From assembly GCA_024699205.1 (NCBI GenBank), contig JAILQA010000346.1, positions 1 to 6,494 on the forward strand: a stretch of 6,494 bases of DNA, written 5' to 3'. A model generated the notes under the pieces. It did not search any database and had not been told where the DNA came from. It worked only from the letters and a program-made list of their open reading frames with translations. Numbering within the stretch: the first letter of the stretch is position 1; every line of letters begins with the position of its first letter. This stretch comes from Treponema sp. GTDB taxonomy: Bacteria; Spirochaetota; Spirochaetia; Treponematales; Treponemataceae. Shown here one piece after another: positions 1 to 5,923 of the stretch. The translations under genes and the position numbers were made by a program.

Positions 1-202
1 GGTCATAGTATTGCTGGAGAATACCTTCCATCGCATTTTCAATAAAGCCACAGGGTAAAGCAAAGATTGCCCCCATCAGCATGACTTTTAAAACAAACCT
101 GATTGGTTCTCTTTCGTTTTTATCTGCCTTATAAATATACAAAAAAATAAAAAGAACTGGTAAAAGTGCTGGAATTAAAACAGCCCATAAAAAAGCGCGC
201 AA
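1..202 (-). CDS. PrsW-family intramembrane protease, N-terminal part (runs off window)
   Basis: An open frame of 67 codons reads leftward off the window edge with no stop. The first ~24 residues form a hydrophobic helix (LWAVLIPALLPVLFIFLYIY). It is followed by KADKNEREPIRFVL, and a second hydrophobic stretch starts at about residue 40 (VMLMGAIFALPCGFIE). A first membrane helix, then a charged Y-x-x-D-x-x-E-x-EP segment, then a second helix is the typical N-terminus of PrsW-like glutamic membrane proteases (PrsW of Bacillus subtilis cleaves an anti-sigma factor). The catalytic glutamates of the family lie further in and are not visible, so activity cannot be judged. The start is a TTG at 200-202, chosen because a perfect GGAGG lies 6 nt upstream and there is no in-frame ATG until residue 41. 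It is divergent from the lipoprotein gene at 331. The family call rests on pattern resemblance over a short stretch. Confidence 0.7.
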   Translation of the reverse strand, partial: MRAFLWAVLIPALLPVLFIFLYIYKADKNEREPIRFVLKVMLMGAIFALPCGFIENAMEGILQQYYD

Positions 203-208
203 GGTAAA

Positions 209-213
209 CCTCC
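209..213 (-). promoter_or_regulatory. Shine-Dalgarno site fixing the TTG start of the PrsW-like gene
   Basis: The - strand reads GGAGG, then 6 nt (TTTACC), then TTG. The strong site with ideal spacing supports initiation at the non-ATG codon. Confidence 0.7.
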
Positions 214-330
214 ACAAATAATCACAAATATTTTTTTATTTACTTCAATATTATATTATTGCATTTTTTATGTATATGTAATAGTTTAAAAAGAATGTTA
301 TTAAAATAATAAAAAATATGGGAGTTTGAG

Positions 331-1470
331 ATGAAAAAAGTAATTACCTTTTGTATCTTATCTTTGCTGTTCTTAACATCATGTTTAAGCACAAAATCCA
401 TTCAACTGGAACCTATTGAAATTGATATCGTAAAATCTCATAACGGTAATTTTGAATATATGGTTGATCCGCGTGTTGAACTTATGACAATCATCTGCCG
501 CCTGACCGGATATAATGTATTCAACAATAACTATAATGGTGATAATGCTTATTTGACCCAGGTTGATTCCTTCTTTTCAAAATATAAAGATGAAACAGTT
601 ATAAAATCTGCACAGGGATTTATGGAGAGAGGTGTATGGGGAGATGCCTTTATTTCTCTTGCCTATCACATCAAACCAGATTTCAGCGGAACTATTATTT
701 CTATGAAACCGATTCCAGAAACACTCAACGACCAGTGGAAGAAAATCGGCTCAAGTTCAATAAATGCCTTTGTAAAACAGGTTCATGATTTTGCTGTAAA
801 ATCTAATTTTGTAAGATTTTATGCGGTAAACAGAAGTGATTATCTTTCTAACATTGTCTGGCTGGATGACGGCTTTGAAAAGAAAAATGTTGGTACCTGG
901 GCCAATGGCTTTTTCACAGGTATAGATATCGGCGAAACAACTGTTGTATCCAGCAGAGTTCTGGCAGGTTTTAATCTTTATGATTTTGCAGGTGATGCTG
1001 ACGGCAAAAAACTCTCTTATGTTGCTTCTTACCCAGGAGCCTACTATGCTGATATGACATGTGCATATTTTGCTTTATATCTTCAAGACTATATTACTCA
1101 AAACTGGGATTCTGTAAAAGATAACTATACTAAGTTCCTGAAAGCCTTTTTAAAAAAGATAAATCCTGATAAAGATCCAAAGGAATTTGATAAACGGGAA
1201 GTTCGTCAACAAGATTTACGTGGAGATTTGAGTATGTATATGTATCTTGCCTATCTTGAAGACAATATTCCAACTGCAAAAGAGGATGATGACTATTTTA
1301 AGCCTCACTACGATGCTTTTTATGCTCATTTGGAAAAAACAGTTGGTGATGATTTCCTTCGCGCCATGGAATTAATGAAAGAATATAAAGGAAACCGCGA
1401 TAAGTATCCTGAATTCAAGGATTTTTATCCTCTCATAAATGATTACGTCAATTCTTTACCTACAGAGTAA
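331..1470 (+). CDS. DUF4932-like lipoprotein
   Basis: This 379-residue protein is predicted to be exported and lipid-anchored. Residues 1-18 are a short lipoprotein signal: MKK, a hydrophobic core, and lipobox L15-T16-S17-C18. After a short linker, residues 40-115 contain DPRVELMTIICRLTGY, then an aromatic- and Asn-rich segment, then VDSFFSKYKDE. That order (an acidic 'ELM/ii..LtgY' helix followed by 'y...v..yF..yk') resembles the N-terminal part of DUF4932 proteins, which are mostly uncharacterised secreted proteins. Some family members carry a HExxH-like metal site. I see none here, so a peptidase role is not supported. The ATG has GGAG 6 nt upstream. The S41 peptidase gene follows 43 bp downstream on the same strand without a convincing terminator, so the two are probably cotranscribed. 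The lipoprotein call is firm; the family call is from memory of the motif order and is moderate. Confidence 0.75.
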   Translation: MKKVITFCILSLLFLTSCLSTKSIQLEPIEIDIVKSHNGNFEYMVDPRVELMTIICRLTGYNVFNNNYNGDNAYLTQVDSFFSKYKDETVIKSAQGFMERGVWGDAFISLAYHIKPDFSGTIISMKPIPETLNDQWKKIGSSSINAFVKQVHDFAVKSNFVRFYAVNRSDYLSNIVWLDDGFEKKNVGTWANGFFTGIDIGETTVVSSRVLAGFNLYDFAGDADGKKLSYVASYPGAYYADMTCAYFALYLQDYITQNWDSVKDNYTKFLKAFLKKINPDKDPKEFDKREVRQQDLRGDLSMYMYLAYLEDNIPTAKEDDDYFKPHYDAFYAHLEKTVGDDFLRAMELMKEYKGNRDKYPEFKDFYPLINDYVNSLPTE

Positions 1471-1513
1471 TTTTTTTACAGGAAATTGAAATAAAGAAAA
1501 GAAAGAGGAAAAT

Positions 1514-2359
1514 ATGGAAAAAAAATCTATTGCTTTATTACTTGCTGGAGCTTGTTTTATTTTTACTGCCAGCCTAACTTCCTGCGCCTCAACTCAGCTT
1601 GCAGAAGGTGAAGAACTGGTTGAATACAAGAATGTAAGTTATACGGTTTATAATAAAAAACAGCTTACAGAACAGGAACTGCGTGAAGACTGTGATATGC
1701 TCAAATATGTTATCTACAATACTTATGCAGGTATTGATGAAGCAATTTCTCTTGGTTTTGATTTGGATGCCACTATAGAAGAAATCTATCAGGAATCATT
1801 AAAAAACAAAGAATTAGGATATTATAAAGCCGGTGATTTTCAGTCGACTGCTGCAAGAATTATGTCAAAAAGACTTACCAATTCAGACCAGCATTTGTCT
1901 ATAAGCGGTTACAGTATTAAAGATTCTCTGCTTCTTTTTTATTCCAAGGTTTATTTTGAAAAGCAGGGCGAGAAATATTTTGTTAAAAAATCCGAGGAAG
2001 AAAATATAAAGGAAGGCATGGAGTTTACCGGACCAGAAAATAATCTTTTTGAAATCCTCACTGATGACGGTATTCTCTACCGCTACGGAGTGATGACTAC
2101 AAAAAAACTTAGATCTGCACTGCTTTCTGTAAACAACGAAACATATACTGTAAAAGTTGAAAACGAAAAAGCAATTTTCACTAAAGAATCTTGGACTGGA
2201 TTAAAGGAAACAAAAGATACTCTTTATATGTCTTTGGGTGATTGTTCTCAGGTTTTTGGAATAAGCAATAATGCTTCGGCCAGTGATTCCTATTGGGAAA
2301 GTATCTCAACAACATTGCAAAAGCAGCAGCTGATAAAAAAAATATCATTTTTGATTTAA
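1514..2359 (+). CDS. N-terminal piece of the S41 peptidase lipoprotein
   Basis: The 281-codon frame begins at an ATG with AGAGGAA 6 bases upstream. Residues 1-24 are a lipoprotein signal: MEKK, a hydrophobic core, and lipobox L21-T22-S23-C24. Residues 45-130 are a charged helical region (KKQLTEQELREDCDMLKYVI, then NTYAGIDEAISLGFD) of the sort found at the N-terminus of non-PDZ S41 proteins ('...l..D.~.l...l...~p'). This is followed by SDQHLSISGYS, comparable to the 'D.H..i' segment before the catalytic core. The last ~19 residues, from about S263 (SISTTLQKQQLIKKISFLI), look like out-of-frame sequence rather than a natural terminus. No catalytic residues of the family are present in this piece, so alone it should be inactive. 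Confidence 0.7.
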   Translation: MEKKSIALLLAGACFIFTASLTSCASTQLAEGEELVEYKNVSYTVYNKKQLTEQELREDCDMLKYVIYNTYAGIDEAISLGFDLDATIEEIYQESLKNKELGYYKAGDFQSTAARIMSKRLTNSDQHLSISGYSIKDSLLLFYSKVYFEKQGEKYFVKKSEEENIKEGMEFTGPENNLFEILTDDGILYRYGVMTTKKLRSALLSVNNETYTVKVENEKAIFTKESWTGLKETKDTLYMSLGDCSQVFGISNNASASDSYWESISTTLQKQQLIKKISFLI

Positions 2360-3063
2360 GAAGTAATCCGGGCGGATATTTCCAGTTCCCGGCAAAAATG
2401 CTTTCGGCTGCTTATTACAATCAGCACATGGACAAAGAATATCAGAATAATATGCAGTCACTTTTTAACAATAAAATCTGTGAAGGCTGTACAATGCTGG
2501 TTTCTCCATTTACCATGCAGAGTGAAAAGGAATGGCTTGAGAAATCGGTAAGTAATCAGTTCTCTTTGTATAAACCGGAAGTTGTTGATTATTTTAAGGC
2601 TTACTGGAAGCACATGGAATACAGACCAATCCGCAAGCACATTCCTCTTGATTATTTTGCCTCTACTTTTGAAGATTTTCCTGAGCCGGATTTTAAGGGA
2701 GATGTTTATGTCCTTATTAATCGTGGTACGGGGTCTGCAGCAGAGTTTGGAACAGGAATGACTTATTTACTTCAAGATAAGGGCATAAAAGTTCATCTTA
2801 TCGGCGAAAACTCCTGGGGCGGAATTAAATACGGCGGAATGTGGTCTAATTCAATGCCAAACAGTGGACTTTGGATTAGAGCCGGTATTTATTTTGGTGA
2901 ATCACCAATTGTTCAAAATAATCCAAACTGGCATGGCGAAGGCAACGGCTGGTTCCCAGATTATTGGGCAACTAATGAAACAATTCTAAATACTTTGGAA
3001 AATCTTACCGGCGACTTGGAATTAAAGACGGTTCTAGCAGGACTTGGAAAAGAGTTGCTATAA
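2293..3063 (+). CDS. C-terminal catalytic piece of the S41 peptidase
   Basis: The frame is open from 2287 and its first possible initiator is a TTG at 2293. No Shine-Dalgarno sequence precedes it, so an independent start is unlikely. Numbering from that TTG, NIIFDLRSNPGG (17-28) is the conserved strand and oxyanion-side loop of S41 proteases. GDVYVLINRGTGSAAEFG (136-153) contains the expected nucleophile S148 and E151. GENSWGGIKYGG (171-182) is the segment that in Tsp/CtpA-type enzymes carries the catalytic Lys (G-x-x-T-x-G-K-G). Here the Lys position is Gly and a Lys occurs two residues later. HGEGNGWFPDYW (214-225) matches the family C-terminal 'GeG..PD' motif. The lack of a canonical Lys suggests a tricorn/IRBP-like subfamily mechanism, or an altered site. 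The stop codon overlaps the A-run on the left side of the convergent hairpin at 3062-3091. Confidence 0.75.
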   Translation: MGKYLNNIAKAAADKKNIIFDLRSNPGGYFQFPAKMLSAAYYNQHMDKEYQNNMQSLFNNKICEGCTMLVSPFTMQSEKEWLEKSVSNQFSLYKPEVVDYFKAYWKHMEYRPIRKHIPLDYFASTFEDFPEPDFKGDVYVLINRGTGSAAEFGTGMTYLLQDKGIKVHLIGENSWGGIKYGGMWSNSMPNSGLWIRAGIYFGESPIVQNNPNWHGEGNGWFPDYWATNETILNTLENLTGDLELKTVLAGLGKELL

Positions 3064-3091
3064 AAAACCCGCGTGATTTACACCACGCGGG
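3062..3091 (-). terminator. Intrinsic terminator for xylB, possibly bidirectional
   Basis: CCCGCGTG (3068-3075) pairs perfectly with CACGCGGG (3084-3091) around an 8-nt loop. On the - strand the 8-bp GC-rich stem is followed directly by six T (complement of 3062-3067), an excellent terminator for leftward xylB transcription. On the + strand the stem is followed by AAAATATATTTA, a poorer tract, so termination of the lipoprotein operon here is plausible but weaker. The left side of the structure overlaps the stop codon of the peptidase gene. Confidence 0.85.
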
Positions 3092-3134
3092 AAAATATAT
3101 TTAATCATCCCGGAGCTTTGCTACGACGAAATGT

Positions 3135-3153
3135 TAGGCTTGCAGGAAGCCTA
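3135..3153. repeat. Small hairpin overlapping the xylB stop codon
   Basis: TAGGCTT (3135-3141) and AAGCCTA (3147-3153) form a 7-bp perfect stem with a 5-nt loop; the right arm includes the xylB TAG stop (3151-3153). No T-run follows on either strand, so it is not a terminator by itself. It may protect the 3' end of the xylB transcript. Confidence 0.4.
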
Positions 3154-4635
3154 CATATAAAGCGGACTTACCGCTGCAAGCACTTTGTTATATTCTGCAT
3201 AAGCTTTGTCATAAGCAGCAACGTTGGCAGGGATTGGATCGGCACTCTTTGAATTGTCCAAAGTGATGTGTTCGGCACAAAGAGCAACGATGTCGCATTT
3301 GCCTGTCTGGTTTTTGAGACACCACAAAGCTTGAACTGCGCCACCAAGAGCTGCTGCTTCATCCAATGCAGGAACACGGATTGGCAGATTCATAATGTCG
3401 GCTGCAATCTGGCGCCAAAGTGGAGATTTTGAACCGCCACCAATCAGGCGGATTTCTTTTGGCTGGAAACCGAGTTTGCGGAAGGCATCCAAACCACCAC
3501 GCATAGCAAAAACAGCAGATTCGAGACTGGCACGGGCGATATTTGCACGATTTGTATTTGCACTTGTGAGACCAGTAATGCTTGCACGTCCATTTGGCAG
3601 GTTTGGAGTTCTTTCACCATTAAAGAAAGGCATAACAAGAACACCTTCTGAACCACAAGGAGCTTTTGCAGCTTCAGCATCCAGAGCTTTTACATCAAGT
3701 TCAAAAAGACCGCGAACAAACTCAGTTGCAACGGTACAGTTCATTGTACAAAGAAGTGGAAGCCATCCGCCAGTTGAAGAACAGAAACCGCTCAATCCGT
3801 TTGCAGGGTCAGCAATTGGCTTGTCTGAATAACCATAGAGTGTACCAGAAGTTCCCATAGACATTGTGAGGAAGCCATCGGCAACTGTACCAGTTCCAAC
3901 TGCACCCATCATATTGTCTCCGCCACCAGCAGAAACTGGGATTCCGGCTGGGATTCCGTAAGCAGCTGCAGCCTGAGCAGAAACTTTTCCGGCAGGAGCA
4001 CTTGGTTCAATCAATTTTGGAAGCTTATTGAGCAAGCCGGCATCTATAATATCACAAATCTTCTTTGACCAGCAGCGGTTCTTTGAATCAAACAAAGCAG
4101 TACCGGAAGCATCACCATATTCCATAACATAATCGCCGGTAAGCTTCCAGTTGAGATAATCATGAGGAAGCATAATATATTTAAGGGCGGCAAAAGCCTC
4201 TGGTTTATTGCGTTTAAGCCAAAGGATTTTTGGAGCAGTAAAACCAGTGAGCATAAGATTTCCCAGAGCATCTACTACAGCCTTGTCACCACCGGCAGCT
4301 TCTGAAATAATCTTACATTCTTCTACTGTAGAAGTATCGCACCAAAGTTTAATATTGTATAAAGCCTTACCATCTGCGCCAAGTGGAACAAATCCATGCT
4401 GCTGACCAGAAACACCAATTGCTTCGATAGTCTTTTTATTTTCTGCACTCAACTTGCCGAAACAAACATCCAAACCTTTATCAAACCATTCTGTAGTCTG
4501 CTCGCGGGTTCCGTCTGCCGCTGAAATCAAATCCATAGGGCAGCTTGCTTTTTCGATAATCTCTTTTTTCTCGTAATCGTAAATGACTACTTTCATACTC
4601 TGTGTTCCAAGGTCGATACCTGCAACAGTTTTCAT
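3151..4635 (-). CDS. xylB: Xylulokinase
   Basis: The 494-residue cytoplasmic FGGY-family sugar kinase phosphorylates D-xylulose with ATP to D-xylulose 5-phosphate, the entry to the pentose phosphate pathway. Residues 5-20 (AGIDLGTQSMKVVIYD) are the N-terminal nucleotide-binding loop. SGQQHGFV (76-83) is the xylulokinase substrate motif (SGQMHG in many members). GGGDN (237-241) contains the catalytic base D240. FFNGERTPNLPNGR (337-350) and GGGSKSPLWRQIAADI (399-414) are the FGGY C-terminal signatures, and LDEAAALGGAVQA follows. Length matches the family (about 480-510). ATG 4635 is chosen because GGAGG lies 7 nt upstream and IDLGTQS falls at the usual distance; an upstream in-frame TTG (4686) would add 17 unrelated residues. 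It has its own promoter and terminator and no xylA beside it, so it is a single-gene unit here. Its coding sequence looks more GC-rich than the lipoprotein genes. Confidence 0.95.
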   Translation of the reverse strand: MKTVAGIDLGTQSMKVVIYDYEKKEIIEKASCPMDLISAADGTREQTTEWFDKGLDVCFGKLSAENKKTIEAIGVSGQQHGFVPLGADGKALYNIKLWCDTSTVEECKIISEAAGGDKAVVDALGNLMLTGFTAPKILWLKRNKPEAFAALKYIMLPHDYLNWKLTGDYVMEYGDASGTALFDSKNRCWSKKICDIIDAGLLNKLPKLIEPSAPAGKVSAQAAAAYGIPAGIPVSAGGGDNMMGAVGTGTVADGFLTMSMGTSGTLYGYSDKPIADPANGLSGFCSSTGGWLPLLCTMNCTVATEFVRGLFELDVKALDAEAAKAPCGSEGVLVMPFFNGERTPNLPNGRASITGLTSANTNRANIARASLESAVFAMRGGLDAFRKLGFQPKEIRLIGGGSKSPLWRQIAADIMNLPIRVPALDEAAALGGAVQALWCLKNQTGKCDIVALCAEHITLDNSKSADPIPANVAAYDKAYAEYNKVLAAVSPLYM

Positions 4636-4642
4636 AAATAAT

Positions 4643-4647
4643 CCTCC
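4643..4647 (-). promoter_or_regulatory. Shine-Dalgarno site deciding the xylB start
   Basis: The - strand reads GGAGG, then 7 nt (ATTATTT), then ATG (4635). No such site precedes the longer TTG start at 4686, so the shorter start is preferred. Confidence 0.85.
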
Positions 4648-4652
4648 AATTT

Positions 4653-4686
4653 TGCAATGGTCAATGCTGATAATGACTGTACGCAA
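4653..4686. promoter_or_regulatory. Imperfect inverted repeat in the xylB leader, possible operator
   Basis: GTCAAT (4660-4665) and AATGAC (4672-4677) are imperfect inverted half-sites 6 nt apart. An outer TTGC (4653-4656) and GCAA (4683-4686) are arranged nearly symmetrically around them. The repeat lies between the predicted xylB transcription start and its ribosome-binding site, where a repressor could act. No regulator is encoded in the window and the symmetry is imperfect. Confidence 0.25.
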
Positions 4687-4702
4687 TTTTTTTTCAATAT
4701 AA

Positions 4703-4730
4703 ATTCTATCTTATCACAAGTAATAGTCAA
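4703..4730 (-). promoter_or_regulatory. Predicted sigma70-type promoter of xylB
   Basis: On the - strand TTGACT (4725-4730) is separated by 16 nt from TAGAAT (4703-4708). This predicts a start near 4696 and a leader of about 60 nt. The -35 box is a near-perfect match. It lies just beside the yhbY -10 box, giving a back-to-back divergent arrangement. Confidence 0.6.
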
Positions 4731-4747
4731 GGGGGATAAGAGAAAAT

Positions 4748-4756
4748 TGGTATAAT
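4748..4756 (+). promoter_or_regulatory. Predicted extended -10 promoter of yhbY
   Basis: TGGTATAAT is a perfect TATAAT preceded by the TGn extension. No good -35 is seen at 17 nt, which fits extended -10 promoters. The predicted start near 4763 gives a leader of roughly 60 nt before the yhbY ATG. The region between it and xylB is under 30 bp, so both promoters may influence each other. Confidence 0.55.
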
Positions 4757-4824
4757 ATATCATCATTTATAGAGAAGATGCCCCACACATTGCGACAAAG
4801 TCAAAAAAAAGTTATATTAAATCC

Positions 4825-5118
4825 ATGATTGAAATTAATAGCAAAGAGCGAAAACTTTTAGAGAAGGCGGCTCATGATATTCAGCCTGTGGTTATTGTTG
4901 GTGGGGCTGGAGTTACGGATGGCGTGATTCAGATGGTTGAAACATCTTTGGCTGCTCATGAACTGATTAAAATTAAGTACAATGAATATAAGGACGAAAA
5001 AATTGAGCTGACCGATGAAATCTGTCAAAAGTGCGACGCAACTCTTGTGCGGATTATCGGTAATGTTGCGATTTTATTCAGACAGGCCGAAAAAGAAGAA
5101 GACCGCAAGTATTTATAA
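4825..5118 (+). CDS. yhbY: YhbY/CRS1-YhbY (CRM) domain RNA-binding protein
   Basis: This 97-residue single-domain protein belongs to the YhbY family, which associates with pre-50S ribosomal particles. The sequence follows the CRM fold order: SKERKLLEKAAHDIQPVVIVG (strand after helix 1), GVTDGVIQMVETSLAAHELIKIKY (helix 2 with the conserved 'ELIKvk' segment), ELTDEICQKCDATLVRIIGNVAILFRQ (helix 3 and the terminal 'vG.v.vLyR' strand). The usual GKxG RNA-contact loop is GGAG here (about residues 26-29), so the conserved Lys is absent. The ATG at 4825 places the SKER segment where it belongs. There is no clear Shine-Dalgarno sequence upstream (only A/T-rich sequence), so initiation may be weak or use A-rich contacts. 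It is monocistronic, with only 35 bp to the convergent gene that follows. The family assignment is firm. Confidence 0.88.
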   Translation: MIEINSKERKLLEKAAHDIQPVVIVGGAGVTDGVIQMVETSLAAHELIKIKYNEYKDEKIELTDEICQKCDATLVRIIGNVAILFRQAEKEEDRKYL

Positions 5119-5153
5119 TCTGTCACTTATTTACAAAAGATTTGCAAAAAAAA

Positions 5154-5843
5154 CTATAAAAGTCCGATAAAGGCTGTGATTGATTTTTCCGGCGACATAA
5201 TCAGGGTGTCCATAAGTGACAGGCCGATTTTTGAGCATGGAAGCAAGCGGAAAAAATCCTTTTGAATTGTAAGGGGAACATCACCATAGCCCGGACTAAA
5301 GCGCGGTTTACATTTTTTATTTTGAGAAGCAGCAAGGTCTTTAATCTGAGCGTTTATAAGTTCAATAGTTTTTTCGGCAAACATTGCACCAGCCGCCTGC
5401 ATGATACTAGCCTTTACAGAATCCAAGACTTGTGTCCGTCTGATTAGTGCATCTACCTGCGGGCCGATTGTAACTGCAACTAGAAAAACCTGTCGACAAT
5501 CTTTAAGGTTGATTCCAAGCGATTCGGAATAAAACACAACATCTGCAAAAGAGATTTTCGATTTTTCATGCTCATGTTTATTTTCCAGCTGTTCCAACTC
5601 TTTCTGATTATCACTCTCGCACCTACCCTTCCCTTTTTCAACCGCAACTGTCAAATCAAAAGAATCAAAAACCGCTTTGGGAGCTACTACTCCGAACAAT
5701 TCTCTACATGCATTTTTTATCATACCCATAACCTGCTCATCAGGCGGATTTGCCTTGTTATAGCCTAAATAACGTGCAGTCTCTAAAAAATCTTCGGGTT
5801 TAAGCGCAATTTTATTTTTTTGAATAGAAAGAATTGTCGGCAT
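5154..5843 (-). CDS. Stand-alone vitamin B12-dependent methionine synthase activation-domain protein
   Basis: The C-terminal part of this 229-residue protein matches the AdoMet-binding reactivation domain of cobalamin-dependent methionine synthase (MetH). RFSPGYGDVPLTIQ (181-194) is the RxSPGY-type AdoMet-binding motif, and IGLSLMDTLIMSPEKSITAFIGL (206-228) is the conserved terminal 'IG..LT.s.mM.P..SvsaiiG' block. The middle (CRQVFLVAVTIGPQVDALIRR, 116-136) resembles the 'aaTlG..vD..I' segment of short proteins carrying only this domain. Catalytic MetH domains (homocysteine, folate, cobalamin) are absent, so it must work with a separate corrinoid protein if it reactivates one; none is in the window. 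Residues 69-98 are a charge-rich, low-complexity linker (KGKGR, KELEQLENKHEHEK). ATG 5843 has GGAG 9 nt upstream and a good promoter. The domain call is strong; the physiological role is inferred. Confidence 0.8.
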   Translation of the reverse strand: MPTILSIQKNKIALKPEDFLETARYLGYNKANPPDEQVMGMIKNACRELFGVVAPKAVFDSFDLTVAVEKGKGRCESDNQKELEQLENKHEHEKSKISFADVVFYSESLGINLKDCRQVFLVAVTIGPQVDALIRRTQVLDSVKASIMQAAGAMFAEKTIELINAQIKDLAASQNKKCKPRFSPGYGDVPLTIQKDFFRLLPCSKIGLSLMDTLIMSPEKSITAFIGLL

Positions 5844-5872
5844 TCTGATTTGCTCCAGTTTTTGTTTAATTT

Positions 5873-5901
5873 ATTATAAGTGATTTTGAAGTCTTTGTCA
5901 T
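5873..5901 (-). promoter_or_regulatory. Predicted sigma70-type promoter of the MetH-activation-domain gene
   Basis: On the - strand ATGACA (5896-5901), a 17-nt spacer and TATAAT (5873-5878) give a start near 5866 and a leader of about 20 nt. No cobalamin-riboswitch-sized leader fits between the promoter and ATG 5843, so B12 riboswitch control from this promoter can be excluded. Confidence 0.65.
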
Positions 5902-5908
5902 AAAATAA

Positions 5909-5920
5909 AAAATGCTACGA
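5909..5920 (+). repeat. 12-bp direct repeat, left copy, flanking the double hairpin element
   Basis: AAAATGCTACGA occurs here and again at 6355-6366 in the same orientation. This copy ends 3 bp before the outer left arm of the first element and the other directly abuts the second element. The placement is what a target-site duplication would look like. The core TGCTACGA also occurs at 3119-3126, which weakens that reading. Confidence 0.45.
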
Positions 5921-5923
5921 GAT

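Larger units (their letters stand above)
1514..3063 (+). pseudogene. S41-family peptidase lipoprotein gene, split by a frameshift
   Basis: Two overlapping frames together make one complete protein of about 516 residues. The upstream frame supplies the lipoprotein signal and N-terminal domain; the downstream frame supplies the S41 catalytic core (DLRSNPGG, then GTGSAAE). The downstream frame is closed by TGA at 2284-2286, so the switch must lie between 2287 and the upstream stop at 2357-2359. Adding one base in GGGAAA (2295-2300) would read ...DSYWE-KYLNNIAKAAADKKNIIFDLR..., giving a natural helix before the conserved strand, so a one-base deletion there is the simplest explanation. Alternatively, the run of eight A (2335-2342), which contains the slippery heptamer A AAA AAA in the correct phase, could allow -1 ribosomal or transcriptional slippage and a functional product. 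Both halves look otherwise intact, with no additional stops. This suggests a recent mutation, a sequencing error or real slippage rather than an old pseudogene. Confidence 0.75.

Noticed and set aside
203..330. TATAAT/TATATT-like boxes upstream of the PrsW-like and DUF4932-like genes
   Set aside because: The stretch is nearly all A/T, so -10-like words are expected by chance, and none has a convincing -35 at proper spacing, although promoters for both divergent genes must lie here.
2458..2640. 60-codon - strand frame inside the peptidase gene
   Set aside because: It is antisense to the conserved catalytic domain, has no ribosome-binding site and matches no family.
3395..3832. 145-codon frame antisense to xylB and several shorter frames in the xylB region
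   Set aside because: They lie wholly inside a strongly supported gene on the other strand or in another frame, have no family motifs, and have low-complexity Arg/Pro/Ser-rich translations typical of shadow frames.
4636..4686. Longer xylB start at TTG 4686
   Set aside because: It adds 17 residues not expected before the IDLGTQS nucleotide loop and has no ribosome-binding site, whereas ATG 4635 has GGAGG 7 nt upstream.
5121..5221. TGTCACTTAT (5121-5130) and ATAAGTGACA (5212-5221) inverted repeat
   Set aside because: The right half lies in the conserved SLMDT-coding part of the activation-domain gene and the loop is about 80 nt; chance is the simplest explanation.
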